This document shows positions 24,171-32,009 of a stretch of 39,140 nt of DNA, in pieces. Each line of letters starts with the position of its first letter. Within the stretch, counting starts at the first letter, position 1. This DNA is from Bradyrhizobium acaciae (GTDB lineage Bacteria; Pseudomonadota; Alphaproteobacteria; Rhizobiales; Xanthobacteraceae), in contig NZ_JACMYK010000066.1 of NCBI RefSeq assembly GCF_020889785.1, positions 1 through 39,140 on the forward strand, given 5' to 3'. Position numbers and translations under genes: made by a program. The notes beneath the pieces were generated by a model, which was not told where the DNA came from, ran no database searches, and saw only the letters and a program-made list of their open reading frames with translations.

Positions 24171-24364
24171 CCCAGTATTCCAGAGGCGTCTGAGTTCGGT
24201 CGATAAGCCGCGGCGTACTATATGCCCCGCTCAAGGCGAGGCATGACAGCATCAAATGGCATTGGACGACGTCCGGTGCCAACGGTTGTCCTGCGATTGC
24301 CCCTCTACCGGCGCGCTAGATGATGATAGCGTTGAGCGATGCTTGAGTCGCTGTGGGGCAAATC

Positions 24365-24808
24365 ATGCAAGACAAGTCCAGCCTGACCACCATTGAGGCA
24401 CTGATCGCCGCCGGCTTCGTTGCGTATCTGGGCTGGGACCAGAGTTGGGGGCTTCCGCCGGGACTCGTCGCGTTGATGCTCGGCGGCATCGTCTACCTTG
24501 CCTATCTGTGCCTGATGCGCTGGCTGGTGAGATCTCATCAGAACAGCTATCAACTCGTGGCGACGATCCTGGCCGCCGCGTGGGGCGTGCTGGCTTATTT
24601 GATCACGGGTGCGCTGCAGGCAGGGTTCGCCAATCAGATACCGGCCTCGCTGCTGCTGCATCTGTGGCCCTGGATCGCGGCACTGGCAGCTTTCCTTGGC
24701 GCCCTCGCGAGCAAGGTGCGCTTCATGGACGATGCGCGCGAATATGTCCTCGACCGTCGTGCGCGCTGGGACAACCAGCAATGGCTGGAGGAGAACGCGG
24801 GCTTCTAG
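24365..24808 (+). CDS. Small membrane protein, unknown function
   Basis: A 147-residue protein from ATG 24365 (an in-frame GTG at 24353 is an alternative). Four hydrophobic segments are visible: about 9-24, 31-51, 63-85 and 96-114, followed by a polar C-terminus rich in charge (KVRFMDDAREYVLDRRARWDNQQW). The pattern suggests an inner-membrane protein with a cytoplasmic tail. I do not recognise a family. It is convergent with the DUF4139 gene; a hairpin covers its stop codon. Confidence 0.7.
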   Translation: MQDKSSLTTIEALIAAGFVAYLGWDQSWGLPPGLVALMLGGIVYLAYLCLMRWLVRSHQNSYQLVATILAAAWGVLAYLITGALQAGFANQIPASLLLHLWPWIAALAAFLGALASKVRFMDDAREYVLDRRARWDNQQWLEENAGF

Positions 24809-24819
24809 CCCGCGTTCTC
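24791..24819. terminator. Bidirectional hairpin across a stop codon
   Basis: GAGAACGCGGGC (24791-24802) and GCCCGCGTTCTC (24808-24819) form a perfect 12-bp stem with a 5-nt loop containing most of the TAG stop of the small membrane protein. It lies between convergent genes with only 39 bp between the stops, so it probably ends transcription from both sides. Confidence 0.7.
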
Positions 24820-24847
24820 GCGCCAAGCCTCACTCCTTCTTCGACCG

Positions 24848-26515
24848 TTAGCCCGCCGGCACCATCACGACGCCCTTGTCCTTCGGCCAGCGCATCCGCC
24901 AGGCGAAATTGATGTCACGGACTTCGCCGGCCTTGGCCTCGAACGCCCACTCCAGTACACCGCGCTTGTCGCGCAGGTTGGTGGTGGTCGCAGGAGTCGA
25001 CGACGGCAGCATCTCGACCACGATATCGTCGTTCTCGCTGACCGGGAGCTGATCCTGGATCGCGACCTTGATCGGGAAGTCGTGGCCGTTGCGCACCGTA
25101 GTCTTGAACGCGCGCTCGTCGGTCTTCGACGTCGTCACGATCAGGCCGGCGGAGCCTTCGTTGCGCTTCACCACCGTGCGGTCGATCTTGACCTTGTCGT
25201 CGGCGCCGAAGCCGAGCCGCACGGTCTCGTCCTTGGCGGCGGTGGCCATCCGGCTGCGGCCGACAAAGATGCCGTCGCGATAGATCGAAACCTGCCCCGG
25301 CAGCAGCGGTGCGTCGTCAGCCTGCACGAAGCTCGCTTCCAGGAACGCGGTCGGATCGATCACCGGGACGGCGCGCACCGCGAGATCGGGGGTGATCGTC
25401 GCCGTCGAGATGCGTAGGCTCTTGGCGCCCTCATTGGCCGCGACGCTGACGCGACCCGGAATCTTGAAGGTGGCCTGGAAGGCGCTGACTTCGGCAGCGG
25501 CTTCCTGCTCCTCGGCCTTCTTGAGCAAGTGCTGCTCCATTGAAGGCGCAGCCGGTGCGGGCATAAGCGCCGAGGGCTGTTGCACGCTGTCAAACGCTCG
25601 GCCGGCCGCCAGCGGTCGCGGCGGCTGCGGATATCGCACGATCAGCGAATTGAGATCGGGCGCGTTGCCGCCACGGGCGACGCGCATGGTGGAGACGACG
25701 AGCGCCACGTTCGACCAATCCTCGCCGGTCGACTGGGTGATCTCGGCGCGGCGCACCAGCTCGATCGCGGGCTTGCGGTCCTTGGCGCCGGTATCGAGAC
25801 GGGCGTCGTAGATCGGCATCCAGCGTGCGCTGCGCACCGCATAGGTGACGCGCAGCGTGGCCTTCGTCGCCGCCGCTGACGCCAGCTCGATGCGCACCTC
25901 GAGCTTGCTCGGCGGCTTGGCGGCGCGATCGGCTTCGAGGTGCGCGATCTCGCGATCGATGTCGCGCTGCTTGCGCGTGGCGTCGCGGATCGCGTTGTCG
26001 GCGGTCGCAACTTCGTCCCCCACTGCCGAGAACGCGGCTCGCCATTCGCTCACCGGGCGCGCCTCGCCCTTCTCGCCGATGCCGACCGGCGAGGCCTCGG
26101 CAAAATGCTCGGCGAATTTACGCCGCGCCTCGGCGGCAGTGATGATCCCTTGCAGATCTTCGCGCTGGTCCCGCAGCGCCTCGATCCGCTTGTCGATCTC
26201 AGGCAGGTTCGCCGGCGTCACCGGGTGCGGCGGCCGCGCGTCGATGGCGCCGATCGTCAGCCGGCCGCCCCCCTCGCCTTCGACCCGCAGCGAGGACGGA
26301 TCGAGCCCCATCGGGAAATCCTTCGCGACCAGCGTGTTGTCGCCGGCGGGCAAATCGAGCGTGATGACGCGGGTGACGCTCGCGCCGTCAGGATAGACGG
26401 TGACGGCATCGACCTGCGAGGCCGCGTCGAGATTGGCCGCGTGCAGCGGCCCCGCAACCAGCGCACCCACCATCACGAGGCTGGTGGTCACAAGACAATT
26501 GGCAATCCTTCGCAT
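24848..26515 (-). CDS. DUF4139/mucoidy-inhibitor-like exported protein
   Basis: A 555-residue protein starting at the ATG 26513-26515 after GGAGGGATGTC. The first 27 residues (ending GPLHAAN) form a Sec signal peptide. The DUF4140-like N-terminal domain begins VDAVTVYPDGASVTRVITLDLPAG; a helical, coiled-coil-like middle follows (about 105-200, rich in E, R and A). The C-terminal DUF4139 domain has VTYAVRSARWMPIYDARLD, a long insertion of low complexity (MPAPAAPSMEQHLLKKAEEQEAAAE, about 320-345) and GVLEWAFEAKAGEVRDINFAWRMRWP at the end. This domain pair is widespread in bacteria and has no settled function. It probably acts in the periplasm. Confidence 0.88.
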   Translation of the reverse strand: MRRIANCLVTTSLVMVGALVAGPLHAANLDAASQVDAVTVYPDGASVTRVITLDLPAGDNTLVAKDFPMGLDPSSLRVEGEGGGRLTIGAIDARPPHPVTPANLPEIDKRIEALRDQREDLQGIITAAEARRKFAEHFAEASPVGIGEKGEARPVSEWRAAFSAVGDEVATADNAIRDATRKQRDIDREIAHLEADRAAKPPSKLEVRIELASAAATKATLRVTYAVRSARWMPIYDARLDTGAKDRKPAIELVRRAEITQSTGEDWSNVALVVSTMRVARGGNAPDLNSLIVRYPQPPRPLAAGRAFDSVQQPSALMPAPAAPSMEQHLLKKAEEQEAAAEVSAFQATFKIPGRVSVAANEGAKSLRISTATITPDLAVRAVPVIDPTAFLEASFVQADDAPLLPGQVSIYRDGIFVGRSRMATAAKDETVRLGFGADDKVKIDRTVVKRNEGSAGLIVTTSKTDERAFKTTVRNGHDFPIKVAIQDQLPVSENDDIVVEMLPSSTPATTTNLRDKRGVLEWAFEAKAGEVRDINFAWRMRWPKDKGVVMVPAG

Positions 26516-26691
26516 GACATCCCTCCGGAAAAGCGCTGCGTCGCGCGCGAGAACGGCGTGCCGAACTCATTGGCGCGTCGTTTCTCGTGGTGAGACGCAG
26601 CGAGGAAAGGACTGGTTCGATTGAGGTTTCGCTGCGGCGCGACGATGTCGCCGCCGCGGCGGCCGGATGGCGCGGCGATGTCTTTCGAACG

Positions 26692-28125
26692 TTAGCGACC
26701 TGTCTGGCGCCGGATGAACAGGTAATTCGGCACAAATCCGGCAATGGTGATCGCGATCATGATCCACCAGCCGCGCTGGAACGCTGTGATCCGCTCGGTC
26801 ATCGTGGCGGGCGTAGCCAGGATCGCGACGAAGATCGCGACGCCGATCGCAAGCGCCGCCTGCCGGATCATGTTGATGACGCCGGAGCCGGTGGCGAACG
26901 ACGATGGCGGCAGCGAGCCGGCGCCGACGCCCATCAGGGTCGGAAAGGTCAGCCCGACGCCGATACCCGTGAGCATCATACCGGCCACAAAGGCAGGCAT
27001 GTTGGGGTCAGCCCCAAGCAGCGTTGCCCAGACCATAAGGCCACCCGCGAACGACACGATGCCGGCGGACACGACGGCGGCCGCGCCAAACCGCGCGATC
27101 AGGCGGCCGGCGAACAACAGCGAGGTGAACGGGACAAGCAGCGGACCGGGTGCGATCGCAAGGCCCGTCTTCAGCGCCGACCACCCCCACACGGTTTGCT
27201 CCCACAGCGCCACCGACAGCAGCATCGCGCCGAAAGCCGCCGAGTAAGGCGCCATGACCAGCGTCGCCCCAGTAAAGGCCCTGACCTTGAACAGCGCAGG
27301 GTCGACGAAGGGATTCTTCGATCGGAAGCAGTGCCATGCGAAGGCGGCAAGCGAGAGGCCTGCGACGGCAAACCCGAGTACGACGCCGCGCGAACCCCAT
27401 CCCCAGTCATTCGCCTTCACGATGGCGAAGGTCAGCGCGCCGATGCCTGAGGTCACCAGCAGCGCCGCCCACCAGCTCGGCCGCGGCACGTCGTGGCCGG
27501 GCACCTCGGGCAGCTTGAGCCAGCCGACGATCAGCGCGATCACGCCGATCGGGACATTGACGATGAAGATCCAGCGCCAGTCGAATGTGACCAGCACGCC
27601 GCCGGCGAGCGGCCCCAATGCTGCGGCAAGGCCGCCGATCGCCGTCCAGGTGCGCACCGCACCGGCGCGCTGCTCGGGCGGGAACGACGCCAGCAGCAGG
27701 CCGATCGAGGTCGGCGTCATCAATGCGGCACCAGCGGCCTGCGCGACGCGGGACAGGACCAGCAGCTCGACACTGGGTGCCAGCGCACACGACGTCGATG
27801 CTGCCGTGAACAGCGCTACGCCAAGCAGGAAGCTGAGATTGCGGCTGTGGCGTTCGGCGAGCCGGCCGAAAAACACCAGCAGTGCCGCATAGACGATCGC
27901 ATAGCCATTGAGAATCCAGGAAAGGTCCTCCAGCGAGGCGCCGCGGAATTCCTGCGCGATGTTCGGCAGCCCGACATTGACGATGAACAGGTCCAGATTT
28001 GCGAGGCAGATCCCGACAGAAACGATCGCCAAGACCTGCCGCGGGGTTGCCGTTGCCGCGCGGGGCCGCGGCCGCGCTTCAGGCCCGACCGCCAGCCCGA
28101 CGGTCTCCACCTCGACCTCAGACAT
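26692..28125 (-). CDS. DHA2-type MFS drug exporter
   Basis: A 477-residue inner-membrane proton-coupled exporter of the 14-helix EmrB/QacA type. The start is the ATG at 28123-28125, because GGAGG lies 5 nt upstream; the adjacent GTG is too close. Recognisable motifs are LANLDLFIVNVGLPNI (motif D1), FGRLAERHSRN (motif A), and RWIFIVNVPIGVIALI (motif C/H region). The gene diverges from a MarR gene across 84 bp that hold two copies of a 12-bp sequence, so it is very probably repressed by that MarR protein until a toxic compound is present. The compound cannot be told. Confidence 0.92.
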   Translation of the reverse strand: MSEVEVETVGLAVGPEARPRPRAATATPRQVLAIVSVGICLANLDLFIVNVGLPNIAQEFRGASLEDLSWILNGYAIVYAALLVFFGRLAERHSRNLSFLLGVALFTAASTSCALAPSVELLVLSRVAQAAGAALMTPTSIGLLLASFPPEQRAGAVRTWTAIGGLAAALGPLAGGVLVTFDWRWIFIVNVPIGVIALIVGWLKLPEVPGHDVPRPSWWAALLVTSGIGALTFAIVKANDWGWGSRGVVLGFAVAGLSLAAFAWHCFRSKNPFVDPALFKVRAFTGATLVMAPYSAAFGAMLLSVALWEQTVWGWSALKTGLAIAPGPLLVPFTSLLFAGRLIARFGAAAVVSAGIVSFAGGLMVWATLLGADPNMPAFVAGMMLTGIGVGLTFPTLMGVGAGSLPPSSFATGSGVINMIRQAALAIGVAIFVAILATPATMTERITAFQRGWWIMIAITIAGFVPNYLFIRRQTGR

Positions 28126-28141
28126 CACACCCTCCAGGTAT

Positions 28142-28182
28142 GTGCATATACATCTATTGCCATTAGGTGCATATACATGTAT
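28142..28182. promoter_or_regulatory. Candidate MarR operators between exporter and regulator
   Basis: GTGCATATACAT occurs twice as a direct repeat (28142-28153 and 28167-28178), 25 bp apart. The second copy runs into the perfect 10-bp palindrome ATACATGTAT (28173-28182). The AT-rich stretch should also contain both divergent promoters. Two sites between divergent MarR and MFS genes fit autorepression plus exporter repression. Confidence 0.6.
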
Positions 28183-28209
28183 CTGTCAAGCCCAGTTTGG
28201 AGGCAGCCA

Positions 28210-28668
28210 ATGGCGAAGACGGAAGCCACCCGGTGCAATCTCACGGCGCTGCGCAAGGCAACACGGCGGGTGTCGCAGCTCTACGATCAGGCCCTCGCGA
28301 CGTCGGGGCTGCGTGGCACGCAGCGCGCCATCCTGGTCCATGTCAGACGAACGGGAGCCCCGACGATGGGGGAGCTTGCCGCAGCGCTGGTGCTCGACCG
28401 CACGGCGCTCAACCACAACCTGAAGCCGCTCGCACGCGACGGCCTGTTGACCATCACCGTCGACAAGAATGACCGCCGCAGCCGGCTGGTGCGGCTGACC
28501 AAACGCGGCGAGGCCAGGCTTGCGGAGTCGCAGGCCGCCTGGCTTGAGGCGCAGGACCGCTTCGAGACGGCGTTCGGCACCAGGCAGGCCGCCGATCTCA
28601 GGCAGACGCTCGAACTGGTCGCCGCGCTCGAATTCGGCGAACCGGCGGCGGATGTGCCGGTGTCATGA
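28210..28668 (+). CDS. MarR-family transcriptional regulator
   Basis: A 152-residue winged-helix dimeric regulator from ATG 28210, preceded by GGAGG 6 nt upstream. The frame is open far upstream but that part is antisense to the exporter. The DNA-binding part includes LRGTQRAILVHVRRTGAPTM, ELAAALVLDRTALNHNLKPL (recognition region) and the wing DGLLTITVDKNDRRSRLVRLT. The C-terminal helices dimerise. It is likely to control the divergent MFS exporter and itself. The ligand is unknown. Its 3' end is followed by a perfect hairpin shared with the convergent thiolase gene. Confidence 0.92.
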   Translation: MAKTEATRCNLTALRKATRRVSQLYDQALATSGLRGTQRAILVHVRRTGAPTMGELAAALVLDRTALNHNLKPLARDGLLTITVDKNDRRSRLVRLTKRGEARLAESQAAWLEAQDRFETAFGTRQAADLRQTLELVAALEFGEPAADVPVS

Positions 28669-28683
28669 CCGGCTTCAAATGAA

Positions 28684-28711
28684 AGCGGCCCGGCGATGCC
28701 GCCGGGCCGCT
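28684..28711. terminator. Bidirectional hairpin between MarR and thiolase genes
   Basis: AGCGGCCCGGC (28684-28694) and GCCGGGCCGCT (28701-28711) form a perfect 11-bp stem with a 6-nt loop between the convergent genes. No strong T tract follows on either side, so its strength is uncertain. Confidence 0.65.
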
Positions 28712-28739
28712 CGTCTCACACAATCAGTATCGATCGCGC

Positions 28740-29912
28740 TCAGCTGTAGATCTCGAACAGGCCCGCGCCACCCTGGCCACCGCCGATGCACATGGTCACG
28801 ACGCCCCATTTGGCCTTGCGGCGACGGCCTTCCTGCAGCAGGTGGCCGGTGAGCCGGGCGCCGGTCATGCCGAACGGGTGGCCGATCGCGATCGAGCCGC
28901 CGTTGACGTTGTACTTCTCGGGATCGATGCCGAGCTGGTCGCGCGAATAGAGGCACTGGCTGGCGAACGCCTCGTTGAGCTCCCAGAGATCGATGTCGTC
29001 GACCTTGAGGCCATGGCGCTTCAGGAGCTTCGGCACCGCGAACACCGGGCCGATGCCCATCTCGTCGGGCTCGCAGCCGGCCGAGGCCCAGGCGACGAAG
29101 CGGCCGAGCGGATTGAGGCCGCGCTTCTCGGCATCCTTGGCTTCCATCAGCACCACGGCGGCGGCGCCGTCGGAGAGCTGGCTGGCATTGCCGGCGGTGA
29201 CGAACTTGCCCGGACCCTTGACCGGCTCGAGCTTGGCGAGACCTTCCAGCGTGGTCTCCGGACGGTTGCACTCGTCACGGTCGACCACGTAGTCAACGAT
29301 CGACTCGGCCTTGGTCGCCTTGTCGACCACCTTCATCTTGGTCTTCATCGGGACGATTTCGTCCTTGAACTTGTTGGCCTGTTGCGCGGCCGCCATGCGG
29401 CGCTGCGACTCCAGCGAATACTCGTCCTGGTATTCGCGGCTGAGCTTGTAGCGCTCGGCGACGATGTCGGCGGTGTCGATCATCGCCATGAAGATGTCGG
29501 GCGCGGTCTTGAGCAGGTCCGGATCGATCGATTCCTTCGGCGTGCCACCGCCGGGAATCGAGATGCTCTCGACGCCGCCGGCGACGATGCAATCGGAGCC
29601 GTCCGAACGAATGGAGTTGGCTGCCATCGCGATGGTCTGCAGGCCAGACGAGCAGAAGCGGTTAACGGAAACACCGGCGGTCGACTTCGGCAGGCCGGCG
29701 AGCAGCGCCGCCTGGCGGCCGATGTTCGGCGCGCCATGCGCGCAATTGCCGAGATAGCAATCCTCGACATATTCCTTGTCGACGCCGGCGCGCTCGACCG
29801 CGTGCTTGATGGCGTGTGCGGCCAGCGACATCGGCGGGGTGATGTTGAATCCGCCACGGCCGGACTTCGCCAGGCCGGTGCGCGCGTAGGAAACGATTAC
29901 GGCTTCACGCAT
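28740..29912 (-). CDS. Acetyl-CoA acyltransferase (thiolase)
   Basis: A cytoplasmic thiolase, 390 residues, the normal length. The nucleophile Cys lies in VNRFCSSGLQ (about residue 87). The other active-site parts are NEAFA (about 310), the His in GHPFGMTGAR (about 345) and the second Cys in MCIGGGQGGAG (about 377). All are intact, so it should be active. It either cleaves 3-ketoacyl-CoA (beta-oxidation) or condenses two acetyl-CoA; the absence of adjacent beta-oxidation or PHB genes leaves this open. GAGGGAGAAAACA precedes the ATG at 29910-29912. Confidence 0.95.
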   Translation of the reverse strand: MREAVIVSYARTGLAKSGRGGFNITPPMSLAAHAIKHAVERAGVDKEYVEDCYLGNCAHGAPNIGRQAALLAGLPKSTAGVSVNRFCSSGLQTIAMAANSIRSDGSDCIVAGGVESISIPGGGTPKESIDPDLLKTAPDIFMAMIDTADIVAERYKLSREYQDEYSLESQRRMAAAQQANKFKDEIVPMKTKMKVVDKATKAESIVDYVVDRDECNRPETTLEGLAKLEPVKGPGKFVTAGNASQLSDGAAAVVLMEAKDAEKRGLNPLGRFVAWASAGCEPDEMGIGPVFAVPKLLKRHGLKVDDIDLWELNEAFASQCLYSRDQLGIDPEKYNVNGGSIAIGHPFGMTGARLTGHLLQEGRRRKAKWGVVTMCIGGGQGGAGLFEIYS

Positions 29913-30015
29913 TGTTTTCTCCCTCTGAGATGATGGACATTGTGGCGCGTCGTGGCCCGTTCGTACACATTTTTCGGCAGGCGCAACAGCAATACCCGAG
30001 GCTCCGGAACGACAA

Positions 30016-30043
30016 ATGCCGCCTCCGGGACCGGAGACGGCAT
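30016..30043 (-). terminator. Probable intrinsic terminator of serA
   Basis: A 13-bp stem with one mismatch: ATGCCGCCTCCGG (30016-30028) and CCGGAGACGGCAT (30031-30043) around a 2-nt centre. Read on the minus strand, the stem is followed by TTTGTCGTT, so it suits the serA transcript, about 150 bp downstream of the serA stop codon. Confidence 0.6.
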
Positions 30044-30144
30044 CATGTTCCGCAGATCGGAATTTGGACGTGCTTGAGCGGTATCTTTGTTCGTCGTGCC
30101 CGGATGCTCCCAGGCCTGACGAAGACCGTTCGAACAGCGTTTAA

Positions 30145-30208
30145 AACGTCAGCGGCCCAGAACGTCAGCGCCTCAGAACGTCAGTGCCTCAGAACGTCAG
30201 TGCCTTGG
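30145..30208. repeat. 16-bp tandem repeat spanning the serA stop codon
   Basis: Four consecutive 16-bp units, each beginning AACGTCAG on the + strand (30145, 30161, 30177 and 30193). On the minus strand each unit contains GCxCTGACGTTCTGA or a close variant, that is Ala-Leu-Thr-Phe-stop. The real serA stop is in the innermost unit (TGA at 30189-30191). The outer units lie in the 3' untranslated region, with CTGG and TTAA variants at the stop position. Confidence 0.85.
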
Positions 30209-31778
30209 CCTGCTTCACCTGCGGCAGCGACTGCACCTTGTTGAGCAGCTCCGCCGGCACCGCACCGTCGACCTCGACCAGCGCAATGGCGTCGCCGCCC
30301 TGCTTGACGCGGCCGAGATGGAAGGTCGCGATATTGATCTTCGCATCACCCAACAGGCTTGCGAACGCGCCGATGAAGCCCGGCTTGTCCTCGTTGGTGA
30401 CGTAGATCATCGACTTGCCGAACTCGGCGTCGACCCGGATGCCCTTGATGTCGACGAGGCGCGGCTTGCCGTCGGCGTAAACCGTGCCGGACACCGAACG
30501 CTCCTGGCGCTCGGTGGCGACGGTGACCGTGATCAGGCTTTCATAATCGCTCTGCGCGGCGCGGACGACCTCGTCCACCACCATGCCGCGCTCCTTGGCG
30601 ACCACAGGCGCCGAGACCACATTGACCTCGCCCAGCATCGGCCGCAGCAGGCCGGACAGCACCGCCGAGGTGATCGCCTTGATCTTCATCTCGGCGACGT
30701 GGCCCTCATAGGTGATCGTGGTCTTGAGGATGCCGCTCTCGGTGAGCTGGCCGGCGAACGAGCCGAGCTTCTCGGCGAGCTCGATGAACGGCTTCAGCTT
30801 CGGCGCCTCTTCCGCCGTGATCGAGGGGAAGTTGACCGCGTTCGAGATCGCGCCCGACAGCAGATAGTCCGACATCTGCTCGGCGACCTGCAGCGCGACG
30901 TTCTCCTGCGCTTCGGTGGTGGAGGCGCCGAGATGCGGGGTGCAGATGACGTTGGGATGGCCGAACAGCACGTTGGTCGTCGCCGGCTCCTCGACGAACA
31001 CGTCGAAAGCGGCGCCCGCGACATGCTTGCAGTTCAGCGCATCGACCAGCGCCTGCTCGTCGACCAGGCCGCCGCGGGCGCAGTTGATGATGCGCACGCC
31101 CTTCTTCATCTTGGCGATCGCGGCCGCGTCGATGACGTTGCGGGTCTTCTCGGTCAGCGGCGTGTGCAGCGTGATGAAATCGGCGCGCTTCAGCAGATCG
31201 TCGAGCTCGACCTTCTCGACGCCGATGTCCTTGGCGCGCTCCGGCGACAGGAACGGATCGAACGCGATCACCTTCATGCGCAGGCCGAGTGCGCGGTCGG
31301 CGACGATCGAGCCGATGTTGCCGCAGCCGATCACCCCCAGCGTCTTGGCGGTGATCTCGACACCCATGAAGCGGTTCTTCTCCCACTTGCCGGCCTGGGT
31401 CGAGGCGTCGGCCTGCGGGATCTCGCGCGCCAGCGCCAGCATCAGCGTGATGGCGTGCTCGGCGGTCGTGATCGAATTGCCGAACGGCGTGTTCATCACG
31501 ATGATGCCCTTGGCGGTCGCGGCCGGAATCTCGACATTGTCGACGCCGATGCCGGCGCGGCCGATCACCTTGAGCCTGGTCGCCTTCTCGAGGATCTTGG
31601 CGGTCGCCTTGGTGGCCGAGCGGATCGCAAGGCCATCATAATTGCCGATGATCTCGGCAAGCTTGTCCTTATCCTTGCCGAGGTTGGGCTGGAAGTCGAC
31701 CTCGACGCCGCGATCCTTGAAGATCTGCACGGCGGCGGGAGACAGCGCGTCGGAAATCAGAACTTTGGGTTTTGTCAT
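30189..31778 (-). CDS. serA: D-3-phosphoglycerate dehydrogenase (long form)
   Basis: Oxidises 3-phosphoglycerate to 3-phosphohydroxypyruvate, the first step of phosphorylated serine synthesis, with NAD. The 529-residue length and the start MTKPKVLISDALSPAA, preceded by AGGA, match the long alphaproteobacterial form. The nucleotide loop is GVIGCGNIGSIVADRA. The catalytic residues are Arg in NCARGGLVDE, Glu in FVEEPAT and His in TPHLGAST. The C-terminal half has the ASB domain (about 320-450) and an ACT domain (about 455-529, IYVTNEDKPGFIGAFASLLGDAKIN region) for serine feedback. A 58-residue upstream extension of the frame falls in a dispersed repeat and was dropped. It follows serC on the same strand. 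Confidence 0.96.
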   Translation of the reverse strand: MTKPKVLISDALSPAAVQIFKDRGVEVDFQPNLGKDKDKLAEIIGNYDGLAIRSATKATAKILEKATRLKVIGRAGIGVDNVEIPAATAKGIIVMNTPFGNSITTAEHAITLMLALAREIPQADASTQAGKWEKNRFMGVEITAKTLGVIGCGNIGSIVADRALGLRMKVIAFDPFLSPERAKDIGVEKVELDDLLKRADFITLHTPLTEKTRNVIDAAAIAKMKKGVRIINCARGGLVDEQALVDALNCKHVAGAAFDVFVEEPATTNVLFGHPNVICTPHLGASTTEAQENVALQVAEQMSDYLLSGAISNAVNFPSITAEEAPKLKPFIELAEKLGSFAGQLTESGILKTTITYEGHVAEMKIKAITSAVLSGLLRPMLGEVNVVSAPVVAKERGMVVDEVVRAAQSDYESLITVTVATERQERSVSGTVYADGKPRLVDIKGIRVDAEFGKSMIYVTNEDKPGFIGAFASLLGDAKINIATFHLGRVKQGGDAIALVEVDGAVPAELLNKVQSLPQVKQAKALTF

Positions 31779-31840
31779 GTGACTGTTCCTCTGCCCCGCA
31801 GGGCGGGTCTCTCGGACCAATGTGGTGAAGTCTCTGATCA

Positions 31841-31998
31841 CTTCTCCCTCGCCCCGCTCTTGCGGGGAGAGGGCTGGGGTGAGGGGCAGCCACGGGCAAG
31901 GAATAAGCCGAGAAGGCCCCTCAACCGGATTGCTGCGGAAGATGCTCCGCATCGCCGGGAGAAATCCGACCTCTCCCCGTAAGAACGGGGACAGGTGA
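31841..31998. repeat. Inverted repeat between serC and serA
   Basis: Begins CTTCTCCCTCGCCCCGCTCTTG, where GCCCCGC and GCGGGG flank a short loop, and ends ACCTCTCCCCGTAAGAACGGGGACAGGTGAC. The inner parts GGTGAGGGGC and GCCCCTCAACC face each other. It resembles the inner part of the repeat at 9893-10093. It fills most of the 231-bp space between serC and serA and would fold in their joint transcript. Confidence 0.65.
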
Positions 31999-32009
31999 CA
32001 AGAGAAAGC

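Noticed and set aside
22780..24282. Frame of 500 codons opposite the phytase-like gene
   Set aside because: Antisense shadow; the opposite strand has a signal peptide and family motifs.
30318..31982. Frame of 554 codons opposite serA
   Set aside because: Antisense shadow of serA.
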